Shown piece by piece: positions 41,732 to 50,595 of a DNA stretch of 64,000 nucleotides; position 1 is the first letter of the stretch; every line of letters starts with the position of its first letter. The DNA is from Actinacidiphila paucisporea (GTDB taxonomy: Bacteria > Actinomycetota > Actinomycetes > Streptomycetales > Streptomycetaceae), in the NCBI RefSeq assembly GCF_900142575.1, contig NZ_FRBI01000002.1:558001-622000 (forward strand). Reading direction: 5' to 3'. The notes below the pieces were generated by a model. That model was not told the DNA's origin. It saw only the letters and a list, made by a program, of their open reading frames with translations, and did no database searches. A program made the translations under genes and the position numbers.

Positions 41732-42985
41732 GTGGCGGGACGCGAGGGGGGTACGGGGCTGGACTACGCGGCCCTCTTCGCCGCGGTGCCCGCGGCCTGC
41801 GTGGTGCTCGACCGCGAGCTGACGATCGTGGCCGCCAACGACGCGTACGTCGAGGTCACCGGGCGGCCGGCGGCCGATCTCACCGGCCGGTCCTTCTTCG
41901 AGGCCTTCCCGCCCGACCCGAGCGACCCGACGCCGGGCGGGGCCGAGGCCCAGCGCGAGTCGCTCGAAGCGGTGCTGGTCTCGGGGCAGGCCAATGTGCT
42001 GCTCCTGCAGCACTACGCGATTCCCCGGGCCGGCAGGGCGGGCGAGTTCGAGCCGCGCTGGTGGAACGTGGCGAACCAGCCGCTCATCGGGGCCGACGGG
42101 CAGGTGGACCTGATCATCCACCGCGTCGAGGACGTCAGCGACTACGTGACGTCGGAGCACGCGGCTGCCGTACGCGGGCCCGACGGGCAGCGGATGGCGG
42201 CGCCGCATGCCGAACTCATGAGCCGTGTCCAGCGGTTGGCGCACACCCACTCCCGGCTGCAGAAGTCGACGGCCCGCAGCCACGACGTGGCGCTCGCGCT
42301 CCAGCAGGCCATGCTCGCCACCCCCGACCTGGCGCGGCACCCCGAGATCGCGGTGCGCTACCGGCCGGCGATGCGCGGCATGAACGCCTGCGGTGACTGG
42401 TACGACGTGGTGGACCTGCCCGGGGGGCGGTTCGGCTTGACCGTCGGCGACGTGGTGGGCCACGGGGTCGGCGCCGCCAGCGTCATGGGCATGCTGCGCA
42501 GCGCGCTCAGCGCCGCCATCCGGGTCGCCGACGGGCCCAGTGGCGCGCTGGAGGCGCTCGGCCTGTACGCGCGCTCCCTGGACGGCGCGACGGCCACCAC
42601 GACTTTCGCCTGCCAGGTCTTTCCGGTCAGCCGGCTGCTGACGTACAGCAGCGCCGGCCACCCGCCGCCCGTCCTGATGCACGCCGACGGCACGTACCAC
42701 CTGCTCGACAGCGCCACCGACCCGCCGCTCGGTGTACGGCTCGAACACGTCCCCAGGCCGCAGGCCACCGCCGAATACCAGCCGGGCGACCTGCTGGTGC
42801 TCTACACCGACGGCCTGATCGAGCGCCGCGGCGAGGACATCGACGCGGGCCTGGCCCGCCTGGTCGCCGTCACGGGCGAATTCCGGCACCTGCCGCCCGA
42901 GGATGTGGCGGACGGCCTGCTGCACACCCTGGCCAACCCCGAGGGGCAGCAGGACGACATCTCCTTGATGGTGACCCGGTTCTGA
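41732..42985 (+). CDS. PAS-domain PP2C (SpoIIE-type) serine phosphatase
   Basis: A 417-residue cytoplasmic protein. A PAS domain (about residues 10-130; DRELTIVAANDAYVEVTGRPAADLTG) leads to a coiled linker (LMSRVQRLAHTHSRLQKS) and a SpoIIE-type phosphatase with GDWYDVVDLPGGRFGLTVGDVVGHGVGAA, AGHPPPVLM and LVLYTDGLIERRGE. These phosphatases usually dephosphorylate anti-anti-sigma factors, activating stress or developmental sigma factors. GTG 41732 has GAGGAG five bases upstream, which decides the start. An anti-sigma-type ATPase gene lies at 44738. Confidence 0.9.
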   Translation: MAGREGGTGLDYAALFAAVPAACVVLDRELTIVAANDAYVEVTGRPAADLTGRSFFEAFPPDPSDPTPGGAEAQRESLEAVLVSGQANVLLLQHYAIPRAGRAGEFEPRWWNVANQPLIGADGQVDLIIHRVEDVSDYVTSEHAAAVRGPDGQRMAAPHAELMSRVQRLAHTHSRLQKSTARSHDVALALQQAMLATPDLARHPEIAVRYRPAMRGMNACGDWYDVVDLPGGRFGLTVGDVVGHGVGAASVMGMLRSALSAAIRVADGPSGALEALGLYARSLDGATATTTFACQVFPVSRLLTYSSAGHPPPVLMHADGTYHLLDSATDPPLGVRLEHVPRPQATAEYQPGDLLVLYTDGLIERRGEDIDAGLARLVAVTGEFRHLPPEDVADGLLHTLANPEGQQDDISLMVTRF

Positions 42986-43294
42986 GCCCGGCGCCGCGCG
43001 TCCGCGGCGGAGGCGCCGGCGGGCGCCGGTGAGTTGATCTTGTTCAAGTTATTGACGAGTACGCGTCACGCACTGAGACTCCACCTCGACCCTGTTGCGT
43101 GAGAGCGCTTCCAAGCCGCTGACCCGACGGTTTCCTCGACGGAGGACGCCTGCCGTCGACGGAGGTGTGGAGGCGTGATCCGTACGGACCGCACACTCTG
43201 TTCACTTCCCGAACGGTCGGACTCCTCCCATGTTTCCGAGCGCCGCACGTTCCGACCTCTTCAACAACCCCCCACGTTTTGGAGAAAGGTCCTC
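42986..43294. other. Control region before the GH16 gene
   Basis: About 310 bases without a supported gene. It holds an AT-rich patch (TTGATCTTGTTCAAGTTATT near 43034), the CebR-like box at 43100-43113, and a GGAGAAAGG ribosome-binding site at 43281. Confidence 0.5.
43100..43113. promoter_or_regulatory. CebR-like box before the GH16 gene
   Basis: TGAGAGCGCTTCCA matches the CebR site TGGGAGCGCTCCCA at 12 of 14 positions and keeps the central palindrome GAGCGCTT/C. It lies about 180 bases before the GH16 start; a LacI-family protein probably binds it. Confidence 0.6.
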
Positions 43295-44668
43295 ATGCCC
43301 ATGAGTAAGAACCCACGTCCCAGCGCCCTCCCGGGTGCCCGGCCCCGCAGCCGGCGCGCCCTTCCGACCGTGATCGGCGCGCTGCTCGTGCTGGTCGCCG
43401 GCGCCCTGGGGCTGTCCGCCACCGGCGGCTCGGCCGCGGCGGCGGTGCCGGGCCCGCCGGCCGGTTGGACCACGATCTTCAGCGACGACTTCAACGGCGC
43501 CTCGGGCACCGGCCTCAACCGGGCCGACTGGCTCTACGACACCGGTACGGGCTACGCCTACCCGGGCGCCGCCACCATGTGGGGCACCGGCGAGATCGAG
43601 ACCGCCACCGACTCGACCACCAACGTCTACCAGGACGGGTCGGGACACCTGGTGATCAAGCCGGTCAAGGACGCGGCGGGGCACTGGACTTCGGGCCGCG
43701 TCGAGACCCAGCGCACCGACTTCGCCGCTCCGGCGGGCGGCCAGCTGGAGATCAGCGCGTCGCTCAAGCAGCCCGCCCCGGCCAGCGGGTTGGGCTACTG
43801 GCCGGCCTTCTGGGCGATGGGCGCCGACGCCCGCCCGGTCGGCGCGACCAACTGGCCGAGCATCGGCGAGCTGGACATCATGGAGGACGTCAACGCGCTC
43901 AGCCAGCACTCGACCACCTTCCACTGCGGGGCCTGGGCCGGCGAGTGCCACGACCCCGACGGCATCAGCAGCGGCCTGCAGGCGTGCGGCGGCTGCCAGT
44001 CGGGCTTCCACACCTACTCGGTGGTCATCGACCGCACCAACACCGCCGCCGAGCAGCTGCGCTTCTCCCTCGACGGCACCGTGACGTACACGGTCAACGA
44101 GAACCAGGTCTCCACCGCCACCTGGCAAGCCGCCGTCGACCACGGCTTCTTCGCCATCTTCGACGTGGCGATCGGCGGTTCGTACCCCAACAAGGTCTGC
44201 GGCTGCACCTCGCCCTCGGCCAGCATCAGCTCCGGCGCCCCCATGACGGTCGACTGGATCGCCGTCAACCGGACGAGCGGCGGCAGCGGTACGGCCGGCG
44301 GTACGTCGACCGGTACGTCCACGGGTACGTCGACCGGCACCTCCACCGGCACCAGCACCGGAACGTCCACCGGCACGTCCACCGGCGGCGGTACGACCTC
44401 GCCGGACTACACCGCGAGCGCCGCGACCACCGGCTCCGGGCAGGTGCGGATCACCTTCGTCCCGACGACCCCGGCGGCCTACGTCGACGTGCACTACCTC
44501 GTCAACGGTGCGGGCCAGCAGAACTTCCGCATGGCCAACAGCGGCGGCACGTGGACGCAGACCATCAACGGACTGTCGGCCGGAAACGTGATCACGTACT
44601 GGTTCACCTACGAGAAGAACGGCCCCCAGTACGACACCCCGCACTTCACGTACACCTACAAGGGGTAG
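43295..44668 (+). CDS. Secreted GH16 beta-glucanase with CBM56
   Basis: Hydrolyses beta-1,3- or mixed-linked glucans. A 457-residue protein: basic signal peptide (about 1-50), GH16 jelly-roll with catalytic motif GELDIMED (Glu192 nucleophile, Asp194, Glu197 acid/base), a Thr/Ser/Gly linker of repeated GTST units, and a C-terminal module beginning DYTASAATT and ending FTYEKNGPQYDTPHFTYTY, matching CBM56 beta-1,3-glucan-binding domains. Laminarin-like or fungal glucan is therefore the likely substrate. GGAGAAAGG lies five bases before ATG 43295; ATG 43301 is an alternative. Confidence 0.92.
   Translation: MPMSKNPRPSALPGARPRSRRALPTVIGALLVLVAGALGLSATGGSAAAAVPGPPAGWTTIFSDDFNGASGTGLNRADWLYDTGTGYAYPGAATMWGTGEIETATDSTTNVYQDGSGHLVIKPVKDAAGHWTSGRVETQRTDFAAPAGGQLEISASLKQPAPASGLGYWPAFWAMGADARPVGATNWPSIGELDIMEDVNALSQHSTTFHCGAWAGECHDPDGISSGLQACGGCQSGFHTYSVVIDRTNTAAEQLRFSLDGTVTYTVNENQVSTATWQAAVDHGFFAIFDVAIGGSYPNKVCGCTSPSASISSGAPMTVDWIAVNRTSGGSGTAGGTSTGTSTGTSTGTSTGTSTGTSTGTSTGGGTTSPDYTASAATTGSGQVRITFVPTTPAAYVDVHYLVNGAGQQNFRMANSGGTWTQTINGLSAGNVITYWFTYEKNGPQYDTPHFTYTYKG
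44282..44392. repeat. Tandem repeat encoding the GTST linker of the GH16 enzyme
   Basis: About nine near-identical 12-base units of the kind GGTACGTCCACC encode a Gly-Thr-Ser-Thr run between the catalytic and binding domains. Confidence 0.8.
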
Positions 44669-44737
44669 CTGGGCCTCAGCGCGGCGCGGTGACGTGCGCG
44701 GCCAGGGACGGGAGTTCGGCGAGGACACCTGCCGCGC

Positions 44738-45199
44738 TCACCGGGCCCCGGCCGCTGCGTCCCGAAGGTCCGGTGCCCCGTCGTAGGCGCAGATCGCCCA
44801 GACCATCTTCCCGACGCCCACCCGGGAGGAGATCCCCCACTGCCCGCTGGTCAGTGCGTCGACCAGCTCAAGGCCGCGGCCGGACTCGTCTTCGTCGGAG
44901 GCTTCCCGGCGCTCCGGCTTGGCGTCGTTTGCGTCGTGCACATCGATCCGCACGCAGAAATCTCCGCGGTGGAAGCGCGTCTCGATGTGGCGCCCCCGCG
45001 GTTCTCCCGCATGCCGCATGGCGTTGGTAGGCAATTCGGACAGCACCACTACGGCGGAGTCGATCACTTCGGCCGGGCATCCCCACTCCGCCAGATGACG
45101 TGACAGTTCAGCACGTGCCCGCTGGACATTTCTGGGCGCCTGGGTCCATCGTCTGGCGACGATGTCGGGGTCCGTAGGGGCGGACGGTACGGGGAGCAT
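44738..45199 (-). CDS. Anti-sigma-type ATP-binding protein (RsbW-like HATPase)
   Basis: A 153-residue GHKL ATPase-like protein. The N box is SAVVVLSELPTNAMRHAGEP, where the usual VTNA reads PTNA. The G1 region is DVHDANDAKPE, which lacks the usual DxGxG and reads DANDA. The G2 region is GRGLELVDALTSGQWG. Streptomycete proteins of this kind are putative anti-sigma factor kinases. It is divergent from an XRE-family regulator gene, the usual partner of such ATPases. Confidence 0.85.
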   Translation of the reverse strand: MLPVPSAPTDPDIVARRWTQAPRNVQRARAELSRHLAEWGCPAEVIDSAVVVLSELPTNAMRHAGEPRGRHIETRFHRGDFCVRIDVHDANDAKPERREASDEDESGRGLELVDALTSGQWGISSRVGVGKMVWAICAYDGAPDLRDAAAGAR

Positions 45200-45467
45200 T
45201 ACCGCGACCCCCGACTGCCGGGAGTCCGGTGTTCGGTTAAGGCGGTCGTCGATTTGGCGACCAGCCAGACCATTCGGTCCATGCGTCGGCGCTCCTCAGT
45301 AGGGTGGGCCACGCCCCGAGGACCGTCGCCACGGTCGCCGGGGACTTGCGTCAGACAAGGCTGCTGTGTCGGCTATGCGGGCACCACGGCAGAAGTGCTG
45401 CATCTCTGCGGCGCGTTGGCTGCGCGGGGTACCCTGACCAGGGAGGGGAACCGGACGGAGTGCGGGC

Positions 45468-46679
45468 ATGGCAGCCAAGCGACAGCGGCTAGCGCAGCGC
45501 CGGAAGGCATGCGGCTACACCCAGGAAGAGTTCGGCGATGCGCTCACGGTGGATCGCACAACAGTCCAGCGGTGGGAGCGGGGCGAAGTCGATCCTCATC
45601 CGCATCAGCGTCCCAAGTTGGCGAAATTGTTGCAGCTCACTTCCAAGGAACTGGATGAGTTGCTGACTTCCGACACCGTGATTCGCACAGCTGTCGATCC
45701 GCGGGTCCATCGGGAGGTCCAGGCCGATGACGACGAGCTGGAATCCTGGGAGTTGGCGCGACGCGTAGAGTCGAGCGACGTCGGGCAGGAAACACTCGGT
45801 CGCCTTGAGACGGCTTTCGATGAGCTGGCCACCGCGTATCCCAAAGTCCCTCCCCAAGAGATCTTGCAGCAGGTGCGAAAGTATTCGTCGTACGTCACAC
45901 GCCTGCTCGATGCCAGGAAGACCCTGGCCGAGCATCGCCGCCTGTTGGTCTTCGGTGGCTGGCTGTCCCTGCTGGGCGCGACAGTTCATATCGACCTCAA
46001 GCAGAATGCTGCCGCAAGCGCACGTCTGCAGACGGCTGCGATTCTGGCCCGGCAGGCGGAACACCCGGAGATCGAGGCGTGGTGCTATGAGACTGAGGCC
46101 TGGCGTGTTCTGACGGATGGCAACTACGTCCGCGCCATTGAGCTGTCGCAGATTGCACAGGGGATTGCGCCCGCCGGAAGCTCGGCACAGATTCAGTCGA
46201 CCGCCCAGGAAGGGCGCGCACGCGCACGTCTGGGGCAGGCGAAAGAGACGTACTCGGCCATCGATCGGGTCCAGAGCCTGTCGGCCTCGCTCGTGCGGCT
46301 GGATGACCCCGAGCACCACTATCAGTATGACCCGGCCAAATCGCTCTCCTATACGGCAACGACTCTGGCGTGGCTCGGTGATCCGGTTGCCGAGCAGTTC
46401 GCGCGTGCGGTCATCGCGCAACTGGACCCGCACGATGACATCGCCAAGTGGCCTCGGCGGGTGGCCTCGGCGAATATCGACCTGGCCTTGGTCCTGGTGG
46501 CAGGGAATCGCCTTGACGAAGCCTGCGACGCGGCGCGGAAGGCCATACTCTCGGGGCGAGTGGTTCCGTCCAACCACTGGCGAGCGCTTGAAGTCGTAAA
46601 GTCCGTCGAGGCCGGACAGTTGCCTGAGGCCGCCGATCTGCGGGACGCATACGAAAGTCTCGGTTCTCGCCACGTGTGA
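45468..46679 (+). CDS. XRE-family regulator with C-terminal TPR-like region
   Basis: A 403-residue protein. The HTH is near the N-terminus (AQRRKACGYTQEEFGDALTVDRTTVQRWERGE). It is followed by a long helical region with TPR-like repeats (SARLQTAAILARQAEHPEIEAWCYETEAWR; AIELSQIAQG; NIDLALVLVAGNRLDEACDAARKAILSG). The base composition is visibly lower in GC than in neighbours (for example GAAATTGTTGCAGCTCAC), suggesting later arrival or relaxed selection. It probably acts with the divergent ATPase gene in a developmental or stress switch. Confidence 0.88.
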   Translation: MAAKRQRLAQRRKACGYTQEEFGDALTVDRTTVQRWERGEVDPHPHQRPKLAKLLQLTSKELDELLTSDTVIRTAVDPRVHREVQADDDELESWELARRVESSDVGQETLGRLETAFDELATAYPKVPPQEILQQVRKYSSYVTRLLDARKTLAEHRRLLVFGGWLSLLGATVHIDLKQNAAASARLQTAAILARQAEHPEIEAWCYETEAWRVLTDGNYVRAIELSQIAQGIAPAGSSAQIQSTAQEGRARARLGQAKETYSAIDRVQSLSASLVRLDDPEHHYQYDPAKSLSYTATTLAWLGDPVAEQFARAVIAQLDPHDDIAKWPRRVASANIDLALVLVAGNRLDEACDAARKAILSGRVVPSNHWRALEVVKSVEAGQLPEAADLRDAYESLGSRHV

Positions 46680-47004
46680 CCTTTGCCTGCGGAGCGACCG
46701 GCCACGGTCCCGCCCTGCCGGCCCGTCGGCTCCGGGACTCCGAGATCCCGAGACTCCGCGACGTCGGGGTCCGGTGATCCGCGGGACCCTCCGGGAGCGG
46801 GCGGACCGCGCGGCCCCTTCGGGCCGATGGCGACATACGGCTCGTCGTGCGGTTACCCCCGCGGCAGCGGAACCGTTGAGGCTATTGACGCGGGTGCGGC
46901 GCGGGGGAAAACTCGGGGCGCGCGGGTGACAACGTTGTCACGGGAGTTAATTGACAACGCCTGCCCCGCGGGAGAGCCGTACAGGGTGACAGGGAAGGTC
47001 TCAC
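46680..47004. other. Control region before the GH92 gene
   Basis: About 325 bases with no supported gene. It contains the palindrome at 46926-46941, a second half-site (TTGACAACG at 46951-46959) and an AAGG ribosome-binding sequence before GTG 47005. Confidence 0.55.
46926..46941. promoter_or_regulatory. 16-bp palindrome GTGACAACGTTGTCAC before GH92
   Basis: GTGACAACGTTGTCAC is perfectly symmetric with a central ACGT, the shape of LacI-family operators. A half-site copy (TTGACAACG) follows ten bases later. It lies about 65 bases before the GH92 start. Confidence 0.7.
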
Positions 47005-50000
47005 GTGTACCGACACCGAGAGAAACACCGGGACACCACCGGCCGCCGCCGCGGGCGGCTGGCCGTGGTCGCGGCAGCGGTGACCGCGGCCGGTCTGCTG
47101 GCCGTGCCCTCCGCGCTGGCGGCGGGGCCCGCGGGCGCGGGCGGCGGAGGCGGCGGGACGCCGCTGGTCGCCGACCCAACCGCGTACGTCAACACGTTCG
47201 TCGGCACCCAGAAGGGCGTGGACTGGGAGAACACCTTCCCCGGCGTCACCGCCCCCTTCGGGATGATGCAGTTCAGCCCGGACACCGCCTCCGCGCCGAC
47301 CGGGTACGGCTACACCGACAGCACCATCAAGGGCTTCAGCCTCGACCACTTCTCCGGCGGCTGCTCGTCCTTCGGGGACATCCCGATCCTGCCGGTGACC
47401 GGCGGCGTCGGCGCGGACCCGGCCGGCCGCACCGAGCACTTCTCGCACGACGACGAGCAGGCCGCCCCCGGCTCGTACGACGTGCACCTCGACGACTCGG
47501 ACGTGCAGGTCGACATCGGGGCGACCGCCAGGACCGGCATCGCGTCGTTCGGCTACCCGGCGGGCAGCCAGGCGCAGTTGCTGGTGAAGTCGGGGACCAG
47601 TCTCGGCGGCGACCTGGCCGCAGAGGTGAACGTGGTCGGCGACCACGAGATCTCCGGCACCACCACACCGCGCGGGCTGTGCGGCAACAGCAAGTACACG
47701 ATGTACTTCGACATCACCTTCGACCGCCCGTTCACCGCCCACGGCACGTGGCAGAAGGCCGGTGGCGGCACGGCCGTCACCCCGGACTCGTCCACCGCTA
47801 CCGGCTCGGGCTCCGGCGCCTACCTGACCTTCGACACCGGGTCCGACCGCAGCGTCACCGCCAAGATCGGCATGTCGTACGTGAGTACGGCCGGTGCGGC
47901 GGCCAACGCCACGGCGGAGATCCCGGGGTGGAGTGTCGGGCGGGTCCAGGGGCAGACCAGGGACGCGTGGCGGGACGCCCTGCGCAAGGTGTCGGTGGGC
48001 GGCGCCTCCGACGAGGAACTGACCACCTTCTACACCTCGTTGTACCGCTCGCTGCAGTCGCCGAGCGTCTTCAACGACGTGGACGGCCGCTACATCGGCT
48101 TCGACAACGTGATCCACCAGGTGCCCCGCGGGCACACCCAGTACGCGACCTTCTCCGACTGGGACATCTACCGCTCGCTGGCCCCGCTGCAGACGATGCT
48201 CTACCCGCGCGAGGCCGGCGACATGGCCAACTCCCTGCTGCGGGACGCCCAGCAGCAGGGCGGCTGGTGGCCCAAGTGGCCGTCGCAGAACATGACGGGC
48301 AACGTCATGAACGGTGACAACGGGGTGCCGCTCTTCGCGCAGTACGTCGCCTTCGGCGCGACCGGCGTGGACGTCAAGGACGCGCTGCCGATCATGGAGA
48401 AGGCCGCGACGCAGTCGCAGAAGGTCGGCTGGGGCTGGGTGGAGCGCCCCGGCGTCGAGGACTACGTACGGCTCGGCTACGCGCCCAACAACAGCACCTC
48501 GCAGGGCGACCACGGCTTGCAGGGCGCCTCGGAGACCCTGGAGTGGTCCACCGACGACTTCGCGATCTCGCAGCTCGCGGCGAAGGCCGGCGACCGCGCC
48601 ACCGCCGCCGAGTACGCGGTGCGCGGCAACAACTGGCAGAACATCTTCGACCCGGCCACCAACTACCTGCGCCCGCGCGACGACAACGGCGCCTTCCCGG
48701 CAGGACCGGGCTTCCAGGCCCCGCCGGCCGGCGCCTTCGGCCAGGACGGCTACGACGAGGGCAACGCGGCGCAGTACAACTTCTCGGTGCAGCAGAACAT
48801 CGCGGGCCTGGTCGCCGCGATGGGCGGCAACGCCAAGGTGATCCCGCGCCTCGACGACTACTTCAGCCGGCTCAACGCGGGCGGCAACCTGCCCTACGAC
48901 TGGGCGGGCAACGAGATCGACACCACGACACCGTGGATGTACGACTACGTCGGCCGGCCGTGGAAGACCCAGGAGGTCGCGCGGCGGTTCGAGACCGAGC
49001 TGTTCACCACCGCGCCCGACGGGCTGCCCGGCAACGACGACAACGGAGCGCTGTCGTCGGAGTACGTGTGGGCGGCGCTCGGCATGATGCCGGCCACCCC
49101 GGGCACCCCGACGCTGGTGCTCGACAGCCCGCTGGTCAAGCGGGCGGTGATCAGCCTGGGCAACGGCCACCGGATCACGATCGACGCGCCGAAGGCCGCC
49201 GACAAGGCGCCCTACGTCACCGGAATGCGGTTGGACGGGCGGCACTTCGAGTCCACCGCGCTGCCCGCGTCCTTCGCGACCCGCGGCGGCGACCTGGACG
49301 TCGACCTGTCCACCAGGCCCGACACCCACTGGGCCACGAGCGCCGAGGCGGCTCCGCCGTCGTACCGCACCGGTGAGGTGCCCGCGGTCGGCTACCTGAC
49401 GCCGACCGGCACCCAGGTGACTCCCGGCGGCAGCAGCCTGCCTGCGACGGTGGGCGCCTCCATCCTGGCCGGGCACGCGGGGACGGTGCGCTGGAGTGCG
49501 GCCTCCGACGTGCCGGGCGTCACGGTGACCCCGTCGTCCGGCACCCTGGACCTGCGGCACGCCGACCGTGCCACCGTGCCCGTCACCATCTCGGTCGCGG
49601 CGGACACCCCCTCGGGCTACCACCCGGTGAAGGTCGCCTTCCGTACGGCGGCGGGCACGTCGCTGCCCGGCGGCGCGGTCGTGGTGACCGTACCGGCCGC
49701 GGACGGCGCGGCCACGGCCTGCGACACGCTCGGCGCCACCGACACCGAGTGCGGGCTGCGCTTCCGCGACAACGGCGACGGGCACACCGTGCCGGTCACC
49801 CTGGGCGGCCGCAGCGGGCGGTCCACCACGGACGGCTCGCCGTTCGAGTACTTCGACATCGACAACACCGTCGTCCCGGGCGGCGCCTACCACGCGGCCG
49901 TCACCATCGACTACTACGACCACGGCACCGGCAGCTGGAGCCTGCAGTACGACTCGACGGCGGGCGCGTACAAGCAGTCGACGTCGGTGGCCAAGACCGG

Positions 50001-50184
50001 AACCGACACCTGGAAGACCGCGACCTTCGCGCTGGACGACGCGGCCTTCCGCAACGGCGAGAACGCCGGCAGCGACTTCCGGGTCGCCAACAGCGGCGAC
50101 ACCGGCACGCTGGGCAGGGTGCGGGTGGCCGTCAGCGGCGACAACGTCCTGGCCCTGCACCTGTGCCCGGACGACGCCGGGTGA
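47005..50184 (+). CDS. Secreted GH92 alpha-mannosidase
   Basis: A 1059-residue exo-acting alpha-mannosidase, calcium dependent in the family, probably on alpha-1,2-linked mannans or N-glycans. Signal peptide (about 1-35), N-terminal beta-sandwich starting VNTFVGTQKGVDWENTFPG, then the (alpha/alpha)6 barrel with QYATFSDWDIYRS, GGWWPKWP, VERPGVEDYVRLGYAP and GLPGNDDNGALSSEYVWAALGMMPATPG. Residues from about 790 form one or two extra beta domains with NPCBM- or Ig-like character. GTG 47005 is used. The upstream palindrome suggests control by a LacI-family repressor. Confidence 0.93.
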   Translation: MYRHREKHRDTTGRRRGRLAVVAAAVTAAGLLAVPSALAAGPAGAGGGGGGTPLVADPTAYVNTFVGTQKGVDWENTFPGVTAPFGMMQFSPDTASAPTGYGYTDSTIKGFSLDHFSGGCSSFGDIPILPVTGGVGADPAGRTEHFSHDDEQAAPGSYDVHLDDSDVQVDIGATARTGIASFGYPAGSQAQLLVKSGTSLGGDLAAEVNVVGDHEISGTTTPRGLCGNSKYTMYFDITFDRPFTAHGTWQKAGGGTAVTPDSSTATGSGSGAYLTFDTGSDRSVTAKIGMSYVSTAGAAANATAEIPGWSVGRVQGQTRDAWRDALRKVSVGGASDEELTTFYTSLYRSLQSPSVFNDVDGRYIGFDNVIHQVPRGHTQYATFSDWDIYRSLAPLQTMLYPREAGDMANSLLRDAQQQGGWWPKWPSQNMTGNVMNGDNGVPLFAQYVAFGATGVDVKDALPIMEKAATQSQKVGWGWVERPGVEDYVRLGYAPNNSTSQGDHGLQGASETLEWSTDDFAISQLAAKAGDRATAAEYAVRGNNWQNIFDPATNYLRPRDDNGAFPAGPGFQAPPAGAFGQDGYDEGNAAQYNFSVQQNIAGLVAAMGGNAKVIPRLDDYFSRLNAGGNLPYDWAGNEIDTTTPWMYDYVGRPWKTQEVARRFETELFTTAPDGLPGNDDNGALSSEYVWAALGMMPATPGTPTLVLDSPLVKRAVISLGNGHRITIDAPKAADKAPYVTGMRLDGRHFESTALPASFATRGGDLDVDLSTRPDTHWATSAEAAPPSYRTGEVPAVGYLTPTGTQVTPGGSSLPATVGASILAGHAGTVRWSAASDVPGVTVTPSSGTLDLRHADRATVPVTISVAADTPSGYHPVKVAFRTAAGTSLPGGAVVVTVPAADGAATACDTLGATDTECGLRFRDNGDGHTVPVTLGGRSGRSTTDGSPFEYFDIDNTVVPGGAYHAAVTIDYYDHGTGSWSLQYDSTAGAYKQSTSVAKTGTDTWKTATFALDDAAFRNGENAGSDFRVANSGDTGTLGRVRVAVSGDNVLALHLCPDDAG

Positions 50185-50258
50185 CCCGCTCGCCTGCGGG
50201 CGGCTCGCGCGGCCGGCGGTCGCTGACCGCGGCGCGCGGTCACTGAGCGCGACCGAAA

Positions 50259-50303
50259 AGCCCCGGCGTACCGAAGGTATGTGCCTTCCGGTACGCCGGG
50301 GCT
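50259..50303 (+). terminator. Hairpin downstream of the GH92 gene
   Basis: AGCCCCGGCGTACCG (50259-50273) and CGGTACGCCGGGGCT (50289-50303) pair exactly, with an inner AAGG/CCTT extension. It lies 75 bases after the GH92 stop. Confidence 0.8.
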
Positions 50304-50595
50304 GCCGCTTTTCCCGTTCCCCGCACTGCCCTGACCTGCGGCGCTGCCCCTCCGGTGCCGCTGGGGGAACATTGCCGCCGTCAGGCTGGTGTGTTTTTCG
50401 TATTCAGTCGTATTGTGGTGATCGACAACGAATAGGCCGCAGGTGGAAGCAGCGAACCGAGCCTGCGGCCGTGTGCCGCCACCGCGCCCGTACGAGGTGA
50501 CGAAACCGGCCCCCGACGCAGGAGCGTCACGCATCCGTGCCGGGCCGCCGCCCACCGGCGGCGGACCGGGACCCGCCTACCCGCCAGGTATCGAC

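Noticed and set aside
40560..44392. Short tandem repeats that could be mistaken for a CRISPR array or VNTR
   Set aside because: They encode the Gly-Thr and Gly-Thr-Ser-Thr linkers of the GH12 and GH16 enzymes and have no unique spacers.
46882..50160. A very long minus-strand open frame (about 1090 codons) opposite the GH92 gene
   Set aside because: It mirrors the GH92 gene codon for codon, has no recognisable domain and arises from the GC-rich third positions of the real gene.
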